Assembly (NCBI GenBank): GCA_018110985.1 | Contig: JAGAWT010000003.1 | Span: forward strand, 1 to 64,000 | Direction of reading: 5' to 3' | DNA from: Oscillospiraceae bacterium | Lineage (GTDB): Bacteria; Bacillota; Clostridia; Oscillospirales; Ruminococcaceae | Length of the DNA stretch: 64,000 nucleotides | Shown: piece by piece, positions 26,611 through 35,539 of the stretch | How positions within the stretch are numbered: the stretch's first letter is position 1 | Layout: every line of letters begins with the position of its first letter | Position numbers and translations under genes: made by a program | The notes under the pieces: generated by a model | The model's database searches: none | The model's input: only the letters and a program-made list of their open reading frames with translations | What the model was told of the DNA's origin: nothing

Positions 26611-28482
26611 ATGGAAAAACTGACAGTGATGCGTTTTGTGGGCGACCACATGATACTTCAGCGTGATACGGAAAACAAGATCTTCGGCAGAGGAGAGAGG
26701 GGCAGAGACATAAGCCTTTGCCTTTTGCAGGGTGATGAGTTAAAGGAGCAGGTAAAGGGCAGGACAGACGATAACGGCAGGTGGGAAGTGACCCTTTCGC
26801 CCCGCAGTGCTTCCTTTGAAACCTATGAGATAAGGGTGACGGACGGGGAAAGCACAGTCTGTGCAAAGGATGTGCTTTTCGGCGACCTGTACCATATAAG
26901 CGGACAATCCAACATGGAGCTCCCCATAGTCCGCACCATAGATCCTTTTGCTCCCCATCTTCCGAAGGAAAACAGGTACATCAGAGAATTCCGCATGAGC
27001 GTCACCAACTGCTTTGACCCTGATGCGGAATATGAGGATTTCCTTGACGGGAAGTGGGATCTTTCGGAGGGAGCCGCACTTATGAACATGAGCGGCGCAG
27101 GACACTATTTTGCGGAGGAGCTCTTTGAAAGGTACAATATCCCCATAGGTCTTGTGAACACGGCTGCGGGAGGTGCTCCCGTAGAGGCAAGGATGCCCGC
27201 AGAAATGCTCTATTCCTTCGGCGATCACAATGATTTTCTTGATAAGGCAACAAAGCCCCGCTACATGGAAGATACCATTGAGGCAGACAGAAAAAAATAT
27301 GCCGCATGGCTCGGGGCTATTGCCGAAAAGGACACTGTTTCGGATAAGATATTCTCCCTGGAGGATGGGTTCAGACCCTGTAACATCCCCTTTTATTTCA
27401 GGGATGATAAAGATCTGAAGGACTTCAACGGACAGATCTGGTTCAGAAAAAGATTCACCATCCCCGATGATGCAAAGCTCGAAGGCGATGTCCTTCTTTC
27501 CCTTGGGGTCATGATAGATGCGGATGTGACCTACATAAACGGTGTGAAGGTGGGAGAAACGGGCTATATGTATCCGCCCAGACTGTACCATGTCCCCGCA
27601 GACATACTAAGGCACGGAGAGAACACGGTGTATGTCCGTCTTGAAGTACATACGTCAAGAGGCGGCTTTGTTCACGGCAAGAGGTACTGTATCAGGATAG
27701 GCGGCAGGATCATCGACCTGTCCGGAAAATGGGAATATATAGCAGCAGGAGAGGCACCGATCCTTGAGCCTGATGTTTTCTTCCAGGGACTGCCCCTTTC
27801 CATGTACGCCGCCATGACAGCTCCTGCCTTTAATATACGCTTTAAGGGACTTATATGGTATCAGGCGGAGTCAAACGGGAATGCGGCACGCTATCCTTTC
27901 CTTTTCGGTGAATTTGTGAAAATGTACAGAAGGCGCAGCGGATATGATATCCCCGTGATCTTTGCACAGCTCCCGAATTTTGCGGATCCTCTGGGAGATA
28001 TGCCGGAGGGCTCCTGGGCGCAGATAAGAGAGGCGCAGAGAAAGTGCCTTGAAATACCTCTTACTGCCATGTCCGTAAATATCGACCTGGGAGAGGGGAA
28101 CGACCTTCATCCCATAAACAAGTGGGACGTGGGCAAAAGGCTTGCTTACTGCGCCGAAAGGCTCATTTACGGTGAAAAGGATACACCGGCGTACATTTAC
28201 CCCGTGTCCGCATCAGTAAAGGGCAGGGGAGAGGCGATAATTCATCTGAACGATGTTTCAAAAGTTACTGCTCCCGCCCATATGAAAAAGTTTACGGCTG
28301 TCGATGAGCAGGGAAACAGCTTCAAGGCAGATGCAGTGCTAAGCGATGACGGGATAAGACTTTGCTGGGATGAGGATGCCGTTCCCGTAAAGCTGCGCTA
28401 TCTCTGGGAAAACGACCCGGACAGCATTGAGCTTTACTGCGATGGTCTTCCGGTCACTCCCTTTGAAATAGAGATCTCCTGA
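26611..28482 (+). CDS. Sialate O-acetylesterase-family (SGNH) carbohydrate esterase
   Basis: 623 residues. SGQSNMELP gives the catalytic Ser100, WYQAESNGN is the block III-like segment and DLHP gives His500. Between them lies a beta domain like the sugar-binding domain of GH2. Members deacetylate acetylated sugars including acetylxylan. No signal peptide. I chose the ATG at 26611 (AAGGAA eight bases upstream); the frame is open to 26455 but overlaps GH3. It would complement the glucuronidase, GH43 and GH3 in the cytoplasm. Confidence 0.88.
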   Translation: MEKLTVMRFVGDHMILQRDTENKIFGRGERGRDISLCLLQGDELKEQVKGRTDDNGRWEVTLSPRSASFETYEIRVTDGESTVCAKDVLFGDLYHISGQSNMELPIVRTIDPFAPHLPKENRYIREFRMSVTNCFDPDAEYEDFLDGKWDLSEGAALMNMSGAGHYFAEELFERYNIPIGLVNTAAGGAPVEARMPAEMLYSFGDHNDFLDKATKPRYMEDTIEADRKKYAAWLGAIAEKDTVSDKIFSLEDGFRPCNIPFYFRDDKDLKDFNGQIWFRKRFTIPDDAKLEGDVLLSLGVMIDADVTYINGVKVGETGYMYPPRLYHVPADILRHGENTVYVRLEVHTSRGGFVHGKRYCIRIGGRIIDLSGKWEYIAAGEAPILEPDVFFQGLPLSMYAAMTAPAFNIRFKGLIWYQAESNGNAARYPFLFGEFVKMYRRRSGYDIPVIFAQLPNFADPLGDMPEGSWAQIREAQRKCLEIPLTAMSVNIDLGEGNDLHPINKWDVGKRLAYCAERLIYGEKDTPAYIYPVSASVKGRGEAIIHLNDVSKVTAPAHMKKFTAVDEQGNSFKADAVLSDDGIRLCWDEDAVPVKLRYLWENDPDSIELYCDGLPVTPFEIEIS

Positions 28483-28560
28483 ATGACCTGACAAAATGCA
28501 CAAATCTTTGCCTGTGATTTCGTGTGATTATATGAATTTTATTTTTCAAAGAATTTCTCT

Positions 28561-28588
28561 TTTAAAAACGGGAAAGAAATGATATAAT
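28561..28588 (+). promoter_or_regulatory. Promoter of the aldo/keto reductase gene
   Basis: TTTAAA, 16-bp spacer ending TGA, TATAAT. The -10 is strong and the -35 weak. Confidence 0.6.
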
Positions 28589-28641
28589 TCATTTAATCAG
28601 TGTTTTACGAAAGCATAAAGTAAAGATCAAGAGGTGACATT

Positions 28642-29760
28642 ATGATCGACATCAAAAAAGCTCCCAAACTGGGATTCGGACTTATGAGACTGCCCGAAAA
28701 GGACGGTCAGATCGACTACGGACGTGTCAACAAAATGGTGGATGCTTACCTTGAAGCGGGGCTGAACTATTTTGATACCGCCTATGTATACCACGGCGGG
28801 CGTTCCGAGGTGGCAGTGAGAGAATGTCTTGTAAAGCGCCACCCGAGAGAAAGCTTTACGGTAGCCACAAAGCTCCCCGCATGGAGCATCTTCTCTCCTG
28901 AGGACAGGGACCGTATCTTCAACGAACAGCTTGAAAGGACAGGAGCGGGGTATTTCGACTACTACCTTCTCCACTCCATAGAGCCGAACAACTATGTTAC
29001 CTACGAAAAGTACAACTGCTTTGAGTGGGGTCTTGAAAAGAAAAAGCAGGGGCTGATAAAGCATCTGGGCTTCTCCTTCCACGGCACTCCCGAGCTCCTT
29101 GAGGAGGTGCTGGACAAGCATCCGGAGACCGAATTTGTCCAGATACAGCTGAATTACCTTGACTGGAACGATCCGGTGATACAGTCCTCCGCCCTGTATG
29201 ACATACTGTCCTCCCGCAATATCCCCATTATCATAATGGAACCCGTAAAGGGAGGTACTCTTGCAAAGCTGACCCCGGAATGTGCATCTGTCTTTGATGC
29301 GGTGACAGGGGGAAGATCGGCGGCATCGTGGGCTTTAAGGTTCGTGGCATCTCTCCCCGGAGTTATGACCATTCTTTCGGGAATGTCCACCGAGGAACAG
29401 GTAGAGGACAACCTAAAAACTTTCGGCGGTGATTATGTGCTGTCCGAGGAGGAACAGGCAGCAGTAACAAAGGTGCGTGCCATAATGAAGAACATCCCCC
29501 TTATCGGCTGCACCTCCTGCCGCTACTGTACAGACGGCTGTCCCATGTCCATAAATATCCCGGATGTTTTCAAGGCGGTAAATGCCAAGAGACTCGATCC
29601 GAACGCATGGAGACCGAAGAATTTCTACATTGCCGCAACAGACGGAAAGGGAAAGGCTTCCGAGTGTATAGAGTGCGGACAGTGTGAAGGTGTCTGTCCC
29701 CAGCACCTTGATATCATCGACCGCCTGAAAGAGGCTGTGTCTCTCTTTGAGCAAGAGTAA
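28642..29760 (+). CDS. Aldo/keto reductase with two [4Fe-4S] clusters
   Basis: 372 residues. A TIM-barrel aldo/keto reductase domain (GFGLMRLP, NYFDTAYVYHGG, TKLP and LLHSIE carrying the catalytic Asp, Tyr, Lys and His) is followed by a ferredoxin-type tail with CTSCRYCTDGCP and CIECGQCEGVCP. This class links carbonyl reduction to low-potential electron carriers; the substrate is unknown. AGAGGTGA precedes the ATG. The TAA stop is immediately followed by MITE copy 2. Confidence 0.92.
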   Translation: MIDIKKAPKLGFGLMRLPEKDGQIDYGRVNKMVDAYLEAGLNYFDTAYVYHGGRSEVAVRECLVKRHPRESFTVATKLPAWSIFSPEDRDRIFNEQLERTGAGYFDYYLLHSIEPNNYVTYEKYNCFEWGLEKKKQGLIKHLGFSFHGTPELLEEVLDKHPETEFVQIQLNYLDWNDPVIQSSALYDILSSRNIPIIIMEPVKGGTLAKLTPECASVFDAVTGGRSAASWALRFVASLPGVMTILSGMSTEEQVEDNLKTFGGDYVLSEEEQAAVTKVRAIMKNIPLIGCTSCRYCTDGCPMSINIPDVFKAVNAKRLDPNAWRPKNFYIAATDGKGKASECIECGQCEGVCPQHLDIIDRLKEAVSLFEQE

Positions 29761-29863
29761 TACTGATCCTTCCTCGATGTATAGACGATCTCCAAGTCTC
29801 AAATCCCTTATATTCAAGCATTTGCGGCTTGTTTCTTGTCTATACATCGGTCAGAGATCAGTA
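29761..29863 (+). repeat. 103-bp inverted-repeat element (MITE), copy 2
   Basis: Starts TACTGATCCTTCC and ends GATCAGTA, forward orientation. Flanked by TAA on both sides (29758-29760 is the stop codon of the reductase; 29864-29866). It sits between that stop and the terminator. Confidence 0.93.
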
Positions 29864-29867
29864 TAAA

Positions 29868-29896
29868 ATGACCCCCAAGGCTGCCTTGGGGGTCAT
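29868..29896. terminator. Bidirectional terminator
   Basis: ATGACCCCCAAGG pairs perfectly with CCTTGGGGGTCAT around a 3-nt loop, shared by the converging reductase and DUF1292 genes. Confidence 0.8.
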
Positions 29897-29920
29897 TCTG
29901 TGAAGCCATGCTGTCTGCAA

Positions 29921-30187
29921 TCATTCAAACATGGAGTCGTACCTTTCGATAAAGATCTTTCCTATGCGCTCGTACTCCTCGTCGCTCTCTATGGTGCAGA
30001 GACTGTCCTCTTCGCCGTTTTCGTCGAACTCGACCTTCAGCACCACAAACTCATCGCTGCCTTCGGGCAGCAGAGCATAGTACTTTTCGCCGTTTTCCTC
30101 GTAAACATCTATGGGTTCAAAATTCTGAGCCTTGCCCTCCTCATCCGTCAGGGAGATGAGATTGGTATCGGAAGTATCTATACCCAT
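29921..30187 (-). CDS. DUF1292 family protein (YrzB-like)
   Basis: 88 residues, very acidic, with the family pattern of ISLTDEEGKAQNFEPIDVYEENGEKYYALLP and a closing acidic helix. YrzB-like proteins are widespread in Firmicutes and usually sit near housekeeping genes; their role is unknown. GGAGGGC lies before the ATG. Confidence 0.88.
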   Translation of the reverse strand: MGIDTSDTNLISLTDEEGKAQNFEPIDVYEENGEKYYALLPEGSDEFVVLKVEFDENGEEDSLCTIESDEEYERIGKIFIERYDSMFE

Positions 30188-30244
30188 GCCTTTTGCCCTC
30201 CTTCGTACTTTCTCTGTAGCATTTTACTTTAACTATTCTTTAAC

Positions 30245-30273
30245 AGTATATATTATTTTCAAATAAAAGTCAA
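30245..30273 (-). promoter_or_regulatory. Promoter of the DUF1292 gene
   Basis: On the minus strand: TTGACT, 17-bp spacer, TATACT, about 60 bp upstream of the ATG. Confidence 0.75.
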
Positions 30274-30456
30274 TAGTTGTTTTCTATAAATAAAAGAAAC
30301 TATTTTGTGTGTTTTTTACAATTTTATGAATATACATAAAAATATGCTCTGAAACCCGCAGTATATCCGTGTTTTCGCCCGGTCGGCGGATGGATGAAAG
30401 CAGGCATTGAAAGCAAAAGGGACTTTTCACAAGAAAAGCCCCGGATGATCTATATT

Positions 30457-31644
30457 CTATTCGCTGTCAGCACTGCTCTCCTCAGCGGTCTCGCCGCTGC
30501 TGCCTTCTTCTTCGGAAGCCGTGTCTTCTTCCGTTTTGTCTGGGCGGTTCCTTATGTACTGGAATCCCTGATCGAAAAGGGCAATAGCTTCACTGTAACG
30601 CAGATCCGAATCCTCGCTGCCCAGTATGACCATGACCACATCGTGCTCAAAGCGCCTTGCGGTGGCTATGATGCAGTAGCCCGACACATCGGTCATCCCT
30701 GTCTTAAGACCTGTCGCATAGGTGTAGAAACGGTCGCTGTACTCGTCTAAAAGGCGGTTGGAGTTTTCCCAGTCCGTCTCTTCCCCGGAGGGGAACACCT
30801 CATGGGCTGAGGCCTTGGCACCGGATGCGGCTATCTGCGGGAATCTCTGTGAATACACCGTTATTTTCAGAAGATCCATGGCGGTGGTGTAGTGTTCGTC
30901 GTCGTGGAAACCGTCGGGGCAGGTGAAGTGGGTGCCCTTGCAGCCTATGAGCTTTGCAGTCTCGTTCATCTTGTCCACAAAGACGGTGACAGCCTCCTTT
31001 GCGGAAAGGCTCTCGTTCTGTGCGATGAGCCTGCCGGTCACGGCAGCCGCACAGTAGGAAGCGTCGTTTCCGGAGCATACCATAATGGCATCCAACATAT
31101 TGTCTCTGTCAAGGGTCATGCCCTCGATATTAGCGAGGGATGAACCGTCCTGCACCATGGACTGTTCGCTGCCGGCCTCAAACAGGGTGCCCTCGGGGCA
31201 GTATTCCAGCATCACGGCTGATGTGAGCACCTTCGTGGTGCTGGCGGGGAACGCCTTGTCATTGCCGTTTTTCACATACAGCAGTTCCTTTGCCTGTACA
31301 TCGTACATAACGCATATGGGGGAGCGTATCTCCATCTCGATGGGGTAGGAATCCCTTTCCCTGAACGCCAGATCTATCTTTTCAAGCTCCTCCAGCCTTT
31401 TCTGTTCATCCTCTTCCGCCTTGGTGGGCAGCTGTGAGAGCTGTGTGTACTCTCCGAAATCCTTTTGCAGCTCGGTCACCTTGTTCATCTGAGACACGAT
31501 GGATGCTATGGCGAATATGCCCACACCCAGTATCACCAGGATAAAGAGCATGGACAGCCACCCGAGGATGGCTTTTCTTCTTCGTACCGCCTTCTGCTTC
31601 GGGGTGAGCGCCCTCTGAGCACGGCGGGGTGTCTGCCCTTCCAT
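30457..31644 (-). CDS. D-alanyl-D-alanine carboxypeptidase (PBP5/DacF family)
   Basis: 395 residues. A basic cytoplasmic start (RRAQRALTPKQKAVRRRK) leads into one membrane helix at about 27-50. The penicillin-binding domain has all three motifs: STTK with Ser135, SGN near 192 and KTG near 310. It trims the terminal D-Ala from peptidoglycan stem peptides. Unusually for the family it is anchored by an N-terminal helix rather than a C-terminal amphipathic one. The tail is Glu/Ser-rich. It starts 2 bp after the DUF1934 stop, in an operon with murI. Confidence 0.92.
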   Translation of the reverse strand: MEGQTPRRAQRALTPKQKAVRRRKAILGWLSMLFILVILGVGIFAIASIVSQMNKVTELQKDFGEYTQLSQLPTKAEEDEQKRLEELEKIDLAFRERDSYPIEMEIRSPICVMYDVQAKELLYVKNGNDKAFPASTTKVLTSAVMLEYCPEGTLFEAGSEQSMVQDGSSLANIEGMTLDRDNMLDAIMVCSGNDASYCAAAVTGRLIAQNESLSAKEAVTVFVDKMNETAKLIGCKGTHFTCPDGFHDDEHYTTAMDLLKITVYSQRFPQIAASGAKASAHEVFPSGEETDWENSNRLLDEYSDRFYTYATGLKTGMTDVSGYCIIATARRFEHDVVMVILGSEDSDLRYSEAIALFDQGFQYIRNRPDKTEEDTASEEEGSSGETAEESSADSE

Positions 31645-31645
31645 A

Positions 31646-32101
31646 CTACGCCTCTGATGTGGGAGTTATGGTGAGGAGCACACGGTTTTCCGTAAGGAGT
31701 ATCCCGTTTGCATCAAGAGTGTAGTTCAGGAAAAGGTTTCCTCCCTTGTCGGTGATGGCATTGCTTATGTGCTTTGCGTAAACTCCCAGCACCATGCGGC
31801 CGTACTCGGTGGAATAGTCGCATTTCCTGTGCTTTCCCGTCTCCATTGTGATAGACTGGGTAAAATCTCCCACACGGCTCATCTGCGCCATGTCATCATC
31901 TATGCAGATAAGCTCGGTGGATGAGCCGGGAAAACCGGTCATCTCCCCGTCCTGATAGCGTATCTGCCAGCCTTCTCTGCCGTCCCGCTCTATGCGTGTA
32001 AGGGTGCCGTCGGTAACATATTCCAGCACATCCGGGATATCACCGTTGGGAACGGCTATGCTTTTAAGGTTTATCTTTACCTTTATACTGTTGTCCTTCA
32101 T
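31646..32101 (-). CDS. DUF1934 family protein (YwiB-like)
   Basis: 151 residues, calycin-like beta barrel by family. The sequence order (KVKINLKSIAVPNGDIPDVLEYVTDGTL..., then MGV/LNYTLDANG-type segments) fits DUF1934. Members often lie beside murI or argS in Firmicutes; function unknown. It is the middle gene of murI-DUF1934-carboxypeptidase. Confidence 0.85.
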   Translation of the reverse strand: MKDNSIKVKINLKSIAVPNGDIPDVLEYVTDGTLTRIERDGREGWQIRYQDGEMTGFPGSSTELICIDDDMAQMSRVGDFTQSITMETGKHRKCDYSTEYGRMVLGVYAKHISNAITDKGGNLFLNYTLDANGILLTENRVLLTITPTSEA

Positions 32102-32113
32102 ATAATGCCCCCC

Positions 32114-32938
32114 TCAGATATACAGCTCCTCAACGGAGATCTTGTCTACCCTGTACTTTATGCTCTTTTCAAGAAATTTTCCCGCATTTTCGTCAAACAG
32201 TTCGGCAGAGTCGGTGGTGTAGCAGATAAGCTCTCCCTCCGCCCTGCTGTCGGTGAGAAGTCCGTTTTCCTCCATAAGCTCCTTGGCGTATTCCGCTGCC
32301 GCAGCCCCGGATGAAATGAGCTCCACTCCTTCACCAAGATATTCCCTTATTGCCTCTGTCAGGTGGGGATAGTGGGTGCAGCCCATGATGAGCGTATCCG
32401 CACCGCTGCATTTTATATCGTAAAGATAGCGCCTTACAGCTTCCTTTACAATGATATCCTCCTTATCCGTGATACCGTTTTCCACAAGGGGGACAAAGAG
32501 GGGACAGGCAGTGTTTACAGTGCGTGTGGCAGGGGATATCTCCTTCACGGCTTTTTCGTAAGCTCCGGATGCTATGGTGGCAGAGGTGCCTATAACACCG
32601 ATGATACCGTTCCTTGTGGATCTGAGCGCTGCCGCCGCAGAGGGCAGTACAACACCTGTGAAGGGAGTGTCCCCGCCGAAATTCTTCATGCCTGTGACCG
32701 CAGAGGACACGGTGCCGCAGGCGGCGATTATCATTTTGACATCGTGGCGCTTTACGAATGCCACATCCTGCTTTGCATATTCAATTATGGTCTCCTTGCT
32801 GCGGGAGCCGTAGGGAACTCTTGCGTTGTCGCCGAAGTAGATCAAATTTTCATGGGGAAGTATGTCCTTGAGGCGGGAGACGCAGGTAAGCCCTCCCAGA
32901 CCCGAATCGAATACACCCACCGCTCTGTTGTCTGACAT
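32114..32938 (-). CDS. murI: Glutamate racemase
   Basis: 274 residues. VFDSGLGGL at the N-terminus and the two catalytic cysteines in AACGTVSS (near residue 73) and MGCTHYP (near 184) are diagnostic. It makes D-glutamate for peptidoglycan. The ATG at 32938 has AAAGGAAATGG upstream; the longer frame to 33001 would begin inside the promoter. It leads an operon with DUF1934 and the carboxypeptidase, a coherent cell-wall unit. Confidence 0.95.
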   Translation of the reverse strand: MSDNRAVGVFDSGLGGLTCVSRLKDILPHENLIYFGDNARVPYGSRSKETIIEYAKQDVAFVKRHDVKMIIAACGTVSSAVTGMKNFGGDTPFTGVVLPSAAAALRSTRNGIIGVIGTSATIASGAYEKAVKEISPATRTVNTACPLFVPLVENGITDKEDIIVKEAVRRYLYDIKCSGADTLIMGCTHYPHLTEAIREYLGEGVELISSGAAAAEYAKELMEENGLLTDSRAEGELICYTTDSAELFDENAGKFLEKSIKYRVDKISVEELYI

Positions 32939-32972
32939 ATATCCATTTCCTTTACTGTACTTGTTCACTATG

Positions 32973-33001
32973 ATTTTACCATAAATAAGGCTGTATATCA
33001 A
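32973..33001 (-). promoter_or_regulatory. Promoter of the murI operon
   Basis: On the minus strand: TTGATA, 17-bp spacer ending TGG, TAAAAT. It fixes the murI start downstream of 32973. Confidence 0.8.
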
Positions 33002-33062
33002 TAGTCAATTTGTACAAAGGCACAGAAGAAAGCATATCCTGCGGCGGCTGCAGACGATCATA

Positions 33063-33090
33063 CGGGTGTGGCGCAGTTGGTAAAGCACAT
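33063..33090 (+). pseudogene. tRNA(Pro)-like 5' half remnant
   Basis: CGGGTGTGGCGCAGTTGGTA followed by AAGCACAT closely resembles the acceptor and D-arm of bacterial tRNA(Pro), one G short in the acceptor. No anticodon arm or T-arm consensus follows in the next 100 bp. It lies in the 396-bp gap between the divergent murI and DUF6465 genes and is best read as a decayed tRNA fragment, possibly a scar of recombination. Confidence 0.4.
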
Positions 33091-33222
33091 CATATACGGA
33101 TGGATATCCCACTATCCACGGTGTTTTGACTTTATGGTTCACAGGGTGTTGTGTAAAATAAACAAAAAAAATATGGGATATTATACATTGCCAAACATAA
33201 TATACAAAGATAAAAAAAGTAC

Positions 33223-33251
33223 TTGAAATAATAACATTTATGTGATAGAAT
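33223..33251 (+). promoter_or_regulatory. Promoter of the Lys/Ala-rich protein gene
   Basis: TTGAAA, 17-bp spacer ending TGA, TAGAAT, about 80 bp upstream of the ATG. Confidence 0.75.
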
Positions 33252-33334
33252 ATAAAGCGTTAAAAAAGTTGTTTTTTGCTTTCTTTTGAAAGTATTTTTG
33301 CAGATTTTTCTGTTACATTTACGGAGGTTGAGTT

Positions 33335-33826
33335 ATGGCAAGAGCAAAGAAAACTCCTGCTCAGGCGGAGAATGAAGTTCAGGCAGCTGCTGAATCTGTA
33401 AAGGCTGCGGGCGAGGCTGTAAAGGCTGAAGCTGATAAGGTCGAGGCTGTGGTTAAGGAAAAGGCAAAGAAGGCCGCTTCCGCAGCAAAGAAGACTGCTG
33501 CAGGTGCCAAGAAGACAGCTGAGAAGAAGACTGCTGCCAAGGCTGCCGAAAAGAAGATAGAAAAGGCTGTCGATGAAGCTAAGAAAGGCGTTGCAAAGAC
33601 TGCCGAAAAGGCTAAGAAGACTGTAAGAGAAGCTTTTGCTCCCACTCTCGAAATACAGCTCGGTGACGGCAACAACTATGATGCCGAGGAGATCAAGAAG
33701 CTCTGCATCGAGCATTACGGCAAGAGAAAGGTGATCACCAGCATGAACATCTATCTCAATGCTGCAGAAAAGAAAGCATACTATGTAGTAAACGGCAAGG
33801 AAGAGTCCTACTCTGTGGATCTCTGA
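33335..33826 (+). CDS. Lys/Ala-rich histone-H1-like protein with C-terminal DUF6465-type domain
   Basis: 163 residues. Residues 1-100 are almost entirely Lys, Ala, Glu and Thr in repeats such as KKTAA and AEKKIEKA, like the C-terminal arm of histone H1 or AlgP-type proteins, and would be helical or disordered and DNA-binding in character. Residues 105-163 are a compact domain (LEIQLGDGNNYDAEEIKKLC... to YSVDL) that I associate with DUF6465. Nucleoid association is a guess from composition. ACGGAGGTTG is a strong ribosome site. Confidence 0.82.
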   Translation: MARAKKTPAQAENEVQAAAESVKAAGEAVKAEADKVEAVVKEKAKKAASAAKKTAAGAKKTAEKKTAAKAAEKKIEKAVDEAKKGVAKTAEKAKKTVREAFAPTLEIQLGDGNNYDAEEIKKLCIEHYGKRKVITSMNIYLNAAEKKAYYVVNGKEESYSVDL

Positions 33827-33863
33827 TCCTTTTGCCCCATAACAGAAATAAGATTGTACAAAG

Positions 33864-33905
33864 ATCACCGTATCGCCTGATGCTTAGGTGTTTACGGTGA
33901 TTTTT
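33864..33905 (+). terminator. Terminator after the Lys/Ala-rich protein
   Basis: ATCACCGTA pairs with TACGGTGAT across a 20-nt loop, followed by TTTTT. Confidence 0.75.
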
Positions 33906-33921
33906 CGTCAGGTTGGTTTTT

Positions 33922-35340
33922 ATGTTGATCTATGCAATACTGCCCTTTGCTGTTTTTATACCGGGGCTCATACTTTGCCGGGAAAAGTTCGGAAAGCCCG
34001 GCAGGATAGTCTACTGCATATACTTCGGCCTGCTCACATGGGCTGTTTCGGCTGTAAGGTATGATGTGGGCATGGACTATCTTTCATACAAGCGCATATT
34101 TGAGGGATTTGAGGTGACCGGCGAGCATGTAAACAGCTCCAGGCTCGAAAAAGGCTACTATATGATACAGTCGATCCTTGCATCCCGCTTTGATGATTAT
34201 CGTATCATGTTCGGCTTGTGGGCGTTCATCTTTTCGGCCGCCGCAGCCTATTGGATATACAAGAATTCATCGAGACCGGAGGTCAGTGCCACAGCCTTCA
34301 TAATGTTCGGCGCCTACTTCTATTCCATGAACTTTTTGCGGCAGGTCACGGCAGCCTTCATAGTCCTGTACGCCATGGACTGCATAAAGAAAAACGACTT
34401 TGTCAGGTATGTGGTGATGATACTCTTTGCATCCTGCTTCCACTGGTCCGCACTGATACTCATACCGTTCTATTTTATCCTGAAGATAAGGCTCCAGCCT
34501 ATACTGCTGACCGTGTATTTCCTTCTGGCGGGACTGCTGCTCACTTTCTCCTGGGATCTTATATACATAGCAAGAGGGCTGTGGGAAGGCGCAGGTGTGA
34601 AAAACTACCTGAGCTATCTTTATGAGACCAGCATGGAGATGAAGTTCGGCGTATTCCTCTTCTATCTCTTCGGCTACGCCATGCTCTTTGCCTTTATGTT
34701 CTTCTTCCGCAGAAAGCTGTACGAAAAGGACAAAATGAATATCGTCTATATGTCCTGTATGCTCTTTGTGGTGATGTTCGAGTTCTGGGGAGCAAAACAC
34801 GCCATTCTTTCAAGATTCGCCCTCTACTTTGTTCTGCCCTCCATCCTGGGGCTGCTGCCGGATGCGCTCACAGCCGCCGAGGAATGGGCAAAAACGAAGA
34901 TCAGACAGAAGTTCCCTGCGGTGCTTTCCGTGAACCTTGTGATGCTGGCGATAGCGTCCTTCTTCTTCGGCAGCATGATACACTACAACGGAAACAAGTG
35001 TATGCCCTATACCACATGGCTTTCATTCCGTGAACCCGAATCCTACATATCCTTTGAAAATGATGATGCGGAGTTCAACGATCCCGAGGATGAGATACTT
35101 CCCGGTGACACAGCCGCAGAGGAGGATATCACCAACGGCGGAGAATATGAATACTACAGTGATGAGGAATTCTACGCCGATCTGGAGGCTCTGGGCATAG
35201 AACCCAAGGTGCCTGTCAATACGGAGGCTGCAGCCGAAACACAGACAGAGACCCAAGCCGAGGAGACCCGTCCTGCGGAGACACAGGCAGCGGAAACTCA
35301 GGCGGAGACACAGACGGAAGAAACACAGACTGCCGAATGA
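33922..35340 (+). CDS. EpsG-family polysaccharide membrane protein with acidic tail
   Basis: 472 residues, about ten membrane helices. RYDVGMDYLSYKRIFE after the second helix and FLRQVTAAFIVLYA are typical of EpsG/Wzy-like proteins involved in exopolysaccharide assembly. The last 95 residues are soluble and acidic, ending in a Thr/Glu/Ala/Gln repeat (ETQTE, AETQ), which the family does not normally have. ATG at 33922 has AGG about nine bases upstream; a TTG at 33913 is less likely. It stands alone, without glycosyltransferase neighbours. Confidence 0.85.
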   Translation: MLIYAILPFAVFIPGLILCREKFGKPGRIVYCIYFGLLTWAVSAVRYDVGMDYLSYKRIFEGFEVTGEHVNSSRLEKGYYMIQSILASRFDDYRIMFGLWAFIFSAAAAYWIYKNSSRPEVSATAFIMFGAYFYSMNFLRQVTAAFIVLYAMDCIKKNDFVRYVVMILFASCFHWSALILIPFYFILKIRLQPILLTVYFLLAGLLLTFSWDLIYIARGLWEGAGVKNYLSYLYETSMEMKFGVFLFYLFGYAMLFAFMFFFRRKLYEKDKMNIVYMSCMLFVVMFEFWGAKHAILSRFALYFVLPSILGLLPDALTAAEEWAKTKIRQKFPAVLSVNLVMLAIASFFFGSMIHYNGNKCMPYTTWLSFREPESYISFENDDAEFNDPEDEILPGDTAAEEDITNGGEYEYYSDEEFYADLEALGIEPKVPVNTEAAAETQTETQAEETRPAETQAAETQAETQTEETQTAE

Positions 35341-35388
35341 TACCGGGCGCTCCCTGTTTTGCGGACGGGGGCAGATCGGTATGATCAA

Positions 35389-35490
35389 TACTGATCTCTG
35401 AACGATGTATAGACAAGAAACAAGGCGCAAATGCTTGAATATAGGGGTTTGAGGCTTGGAGATCGTCTATGCATCGAGGAAGGATCAGTA
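35389..35490 (-). repeat. 102-bp inverted-repeat element (MITE), copy 3
   Basis: Starts TACTGATCTCTG and ends GGATCAGTA, reverse orientation. Flanks CAA and TAT do not match exactly but share the middle A. It lies 48 bp after the EpsG-like stop and 49 bp ahead of the amidohydrolase start. A long ORF frame runs through it, but the element is not coding. Confidence 0.92.
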
Positions 35491-35539
35491 TATAGCCGCC
35501 TTCATGTCAGAGGCGGCTTTTTTGGGAAAGGATAACGAT

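Noticed and set aside
29413..29847. Repeated peptide frame starting MYRQETSRKC inside several MITE copies
   Set aside because: The frame exists only because the copies share sequence; it has no ribosome site and runs into unrelated DNA at each site, so it is not a conserved small protein.
35456..35539. Upstream extension of the amidohydrolase into MITE copy 3
   Set aside because: The extra 28 residues come from the element and spacer; GGGAAAGG lies before the ATG at 35540, where homology begins.
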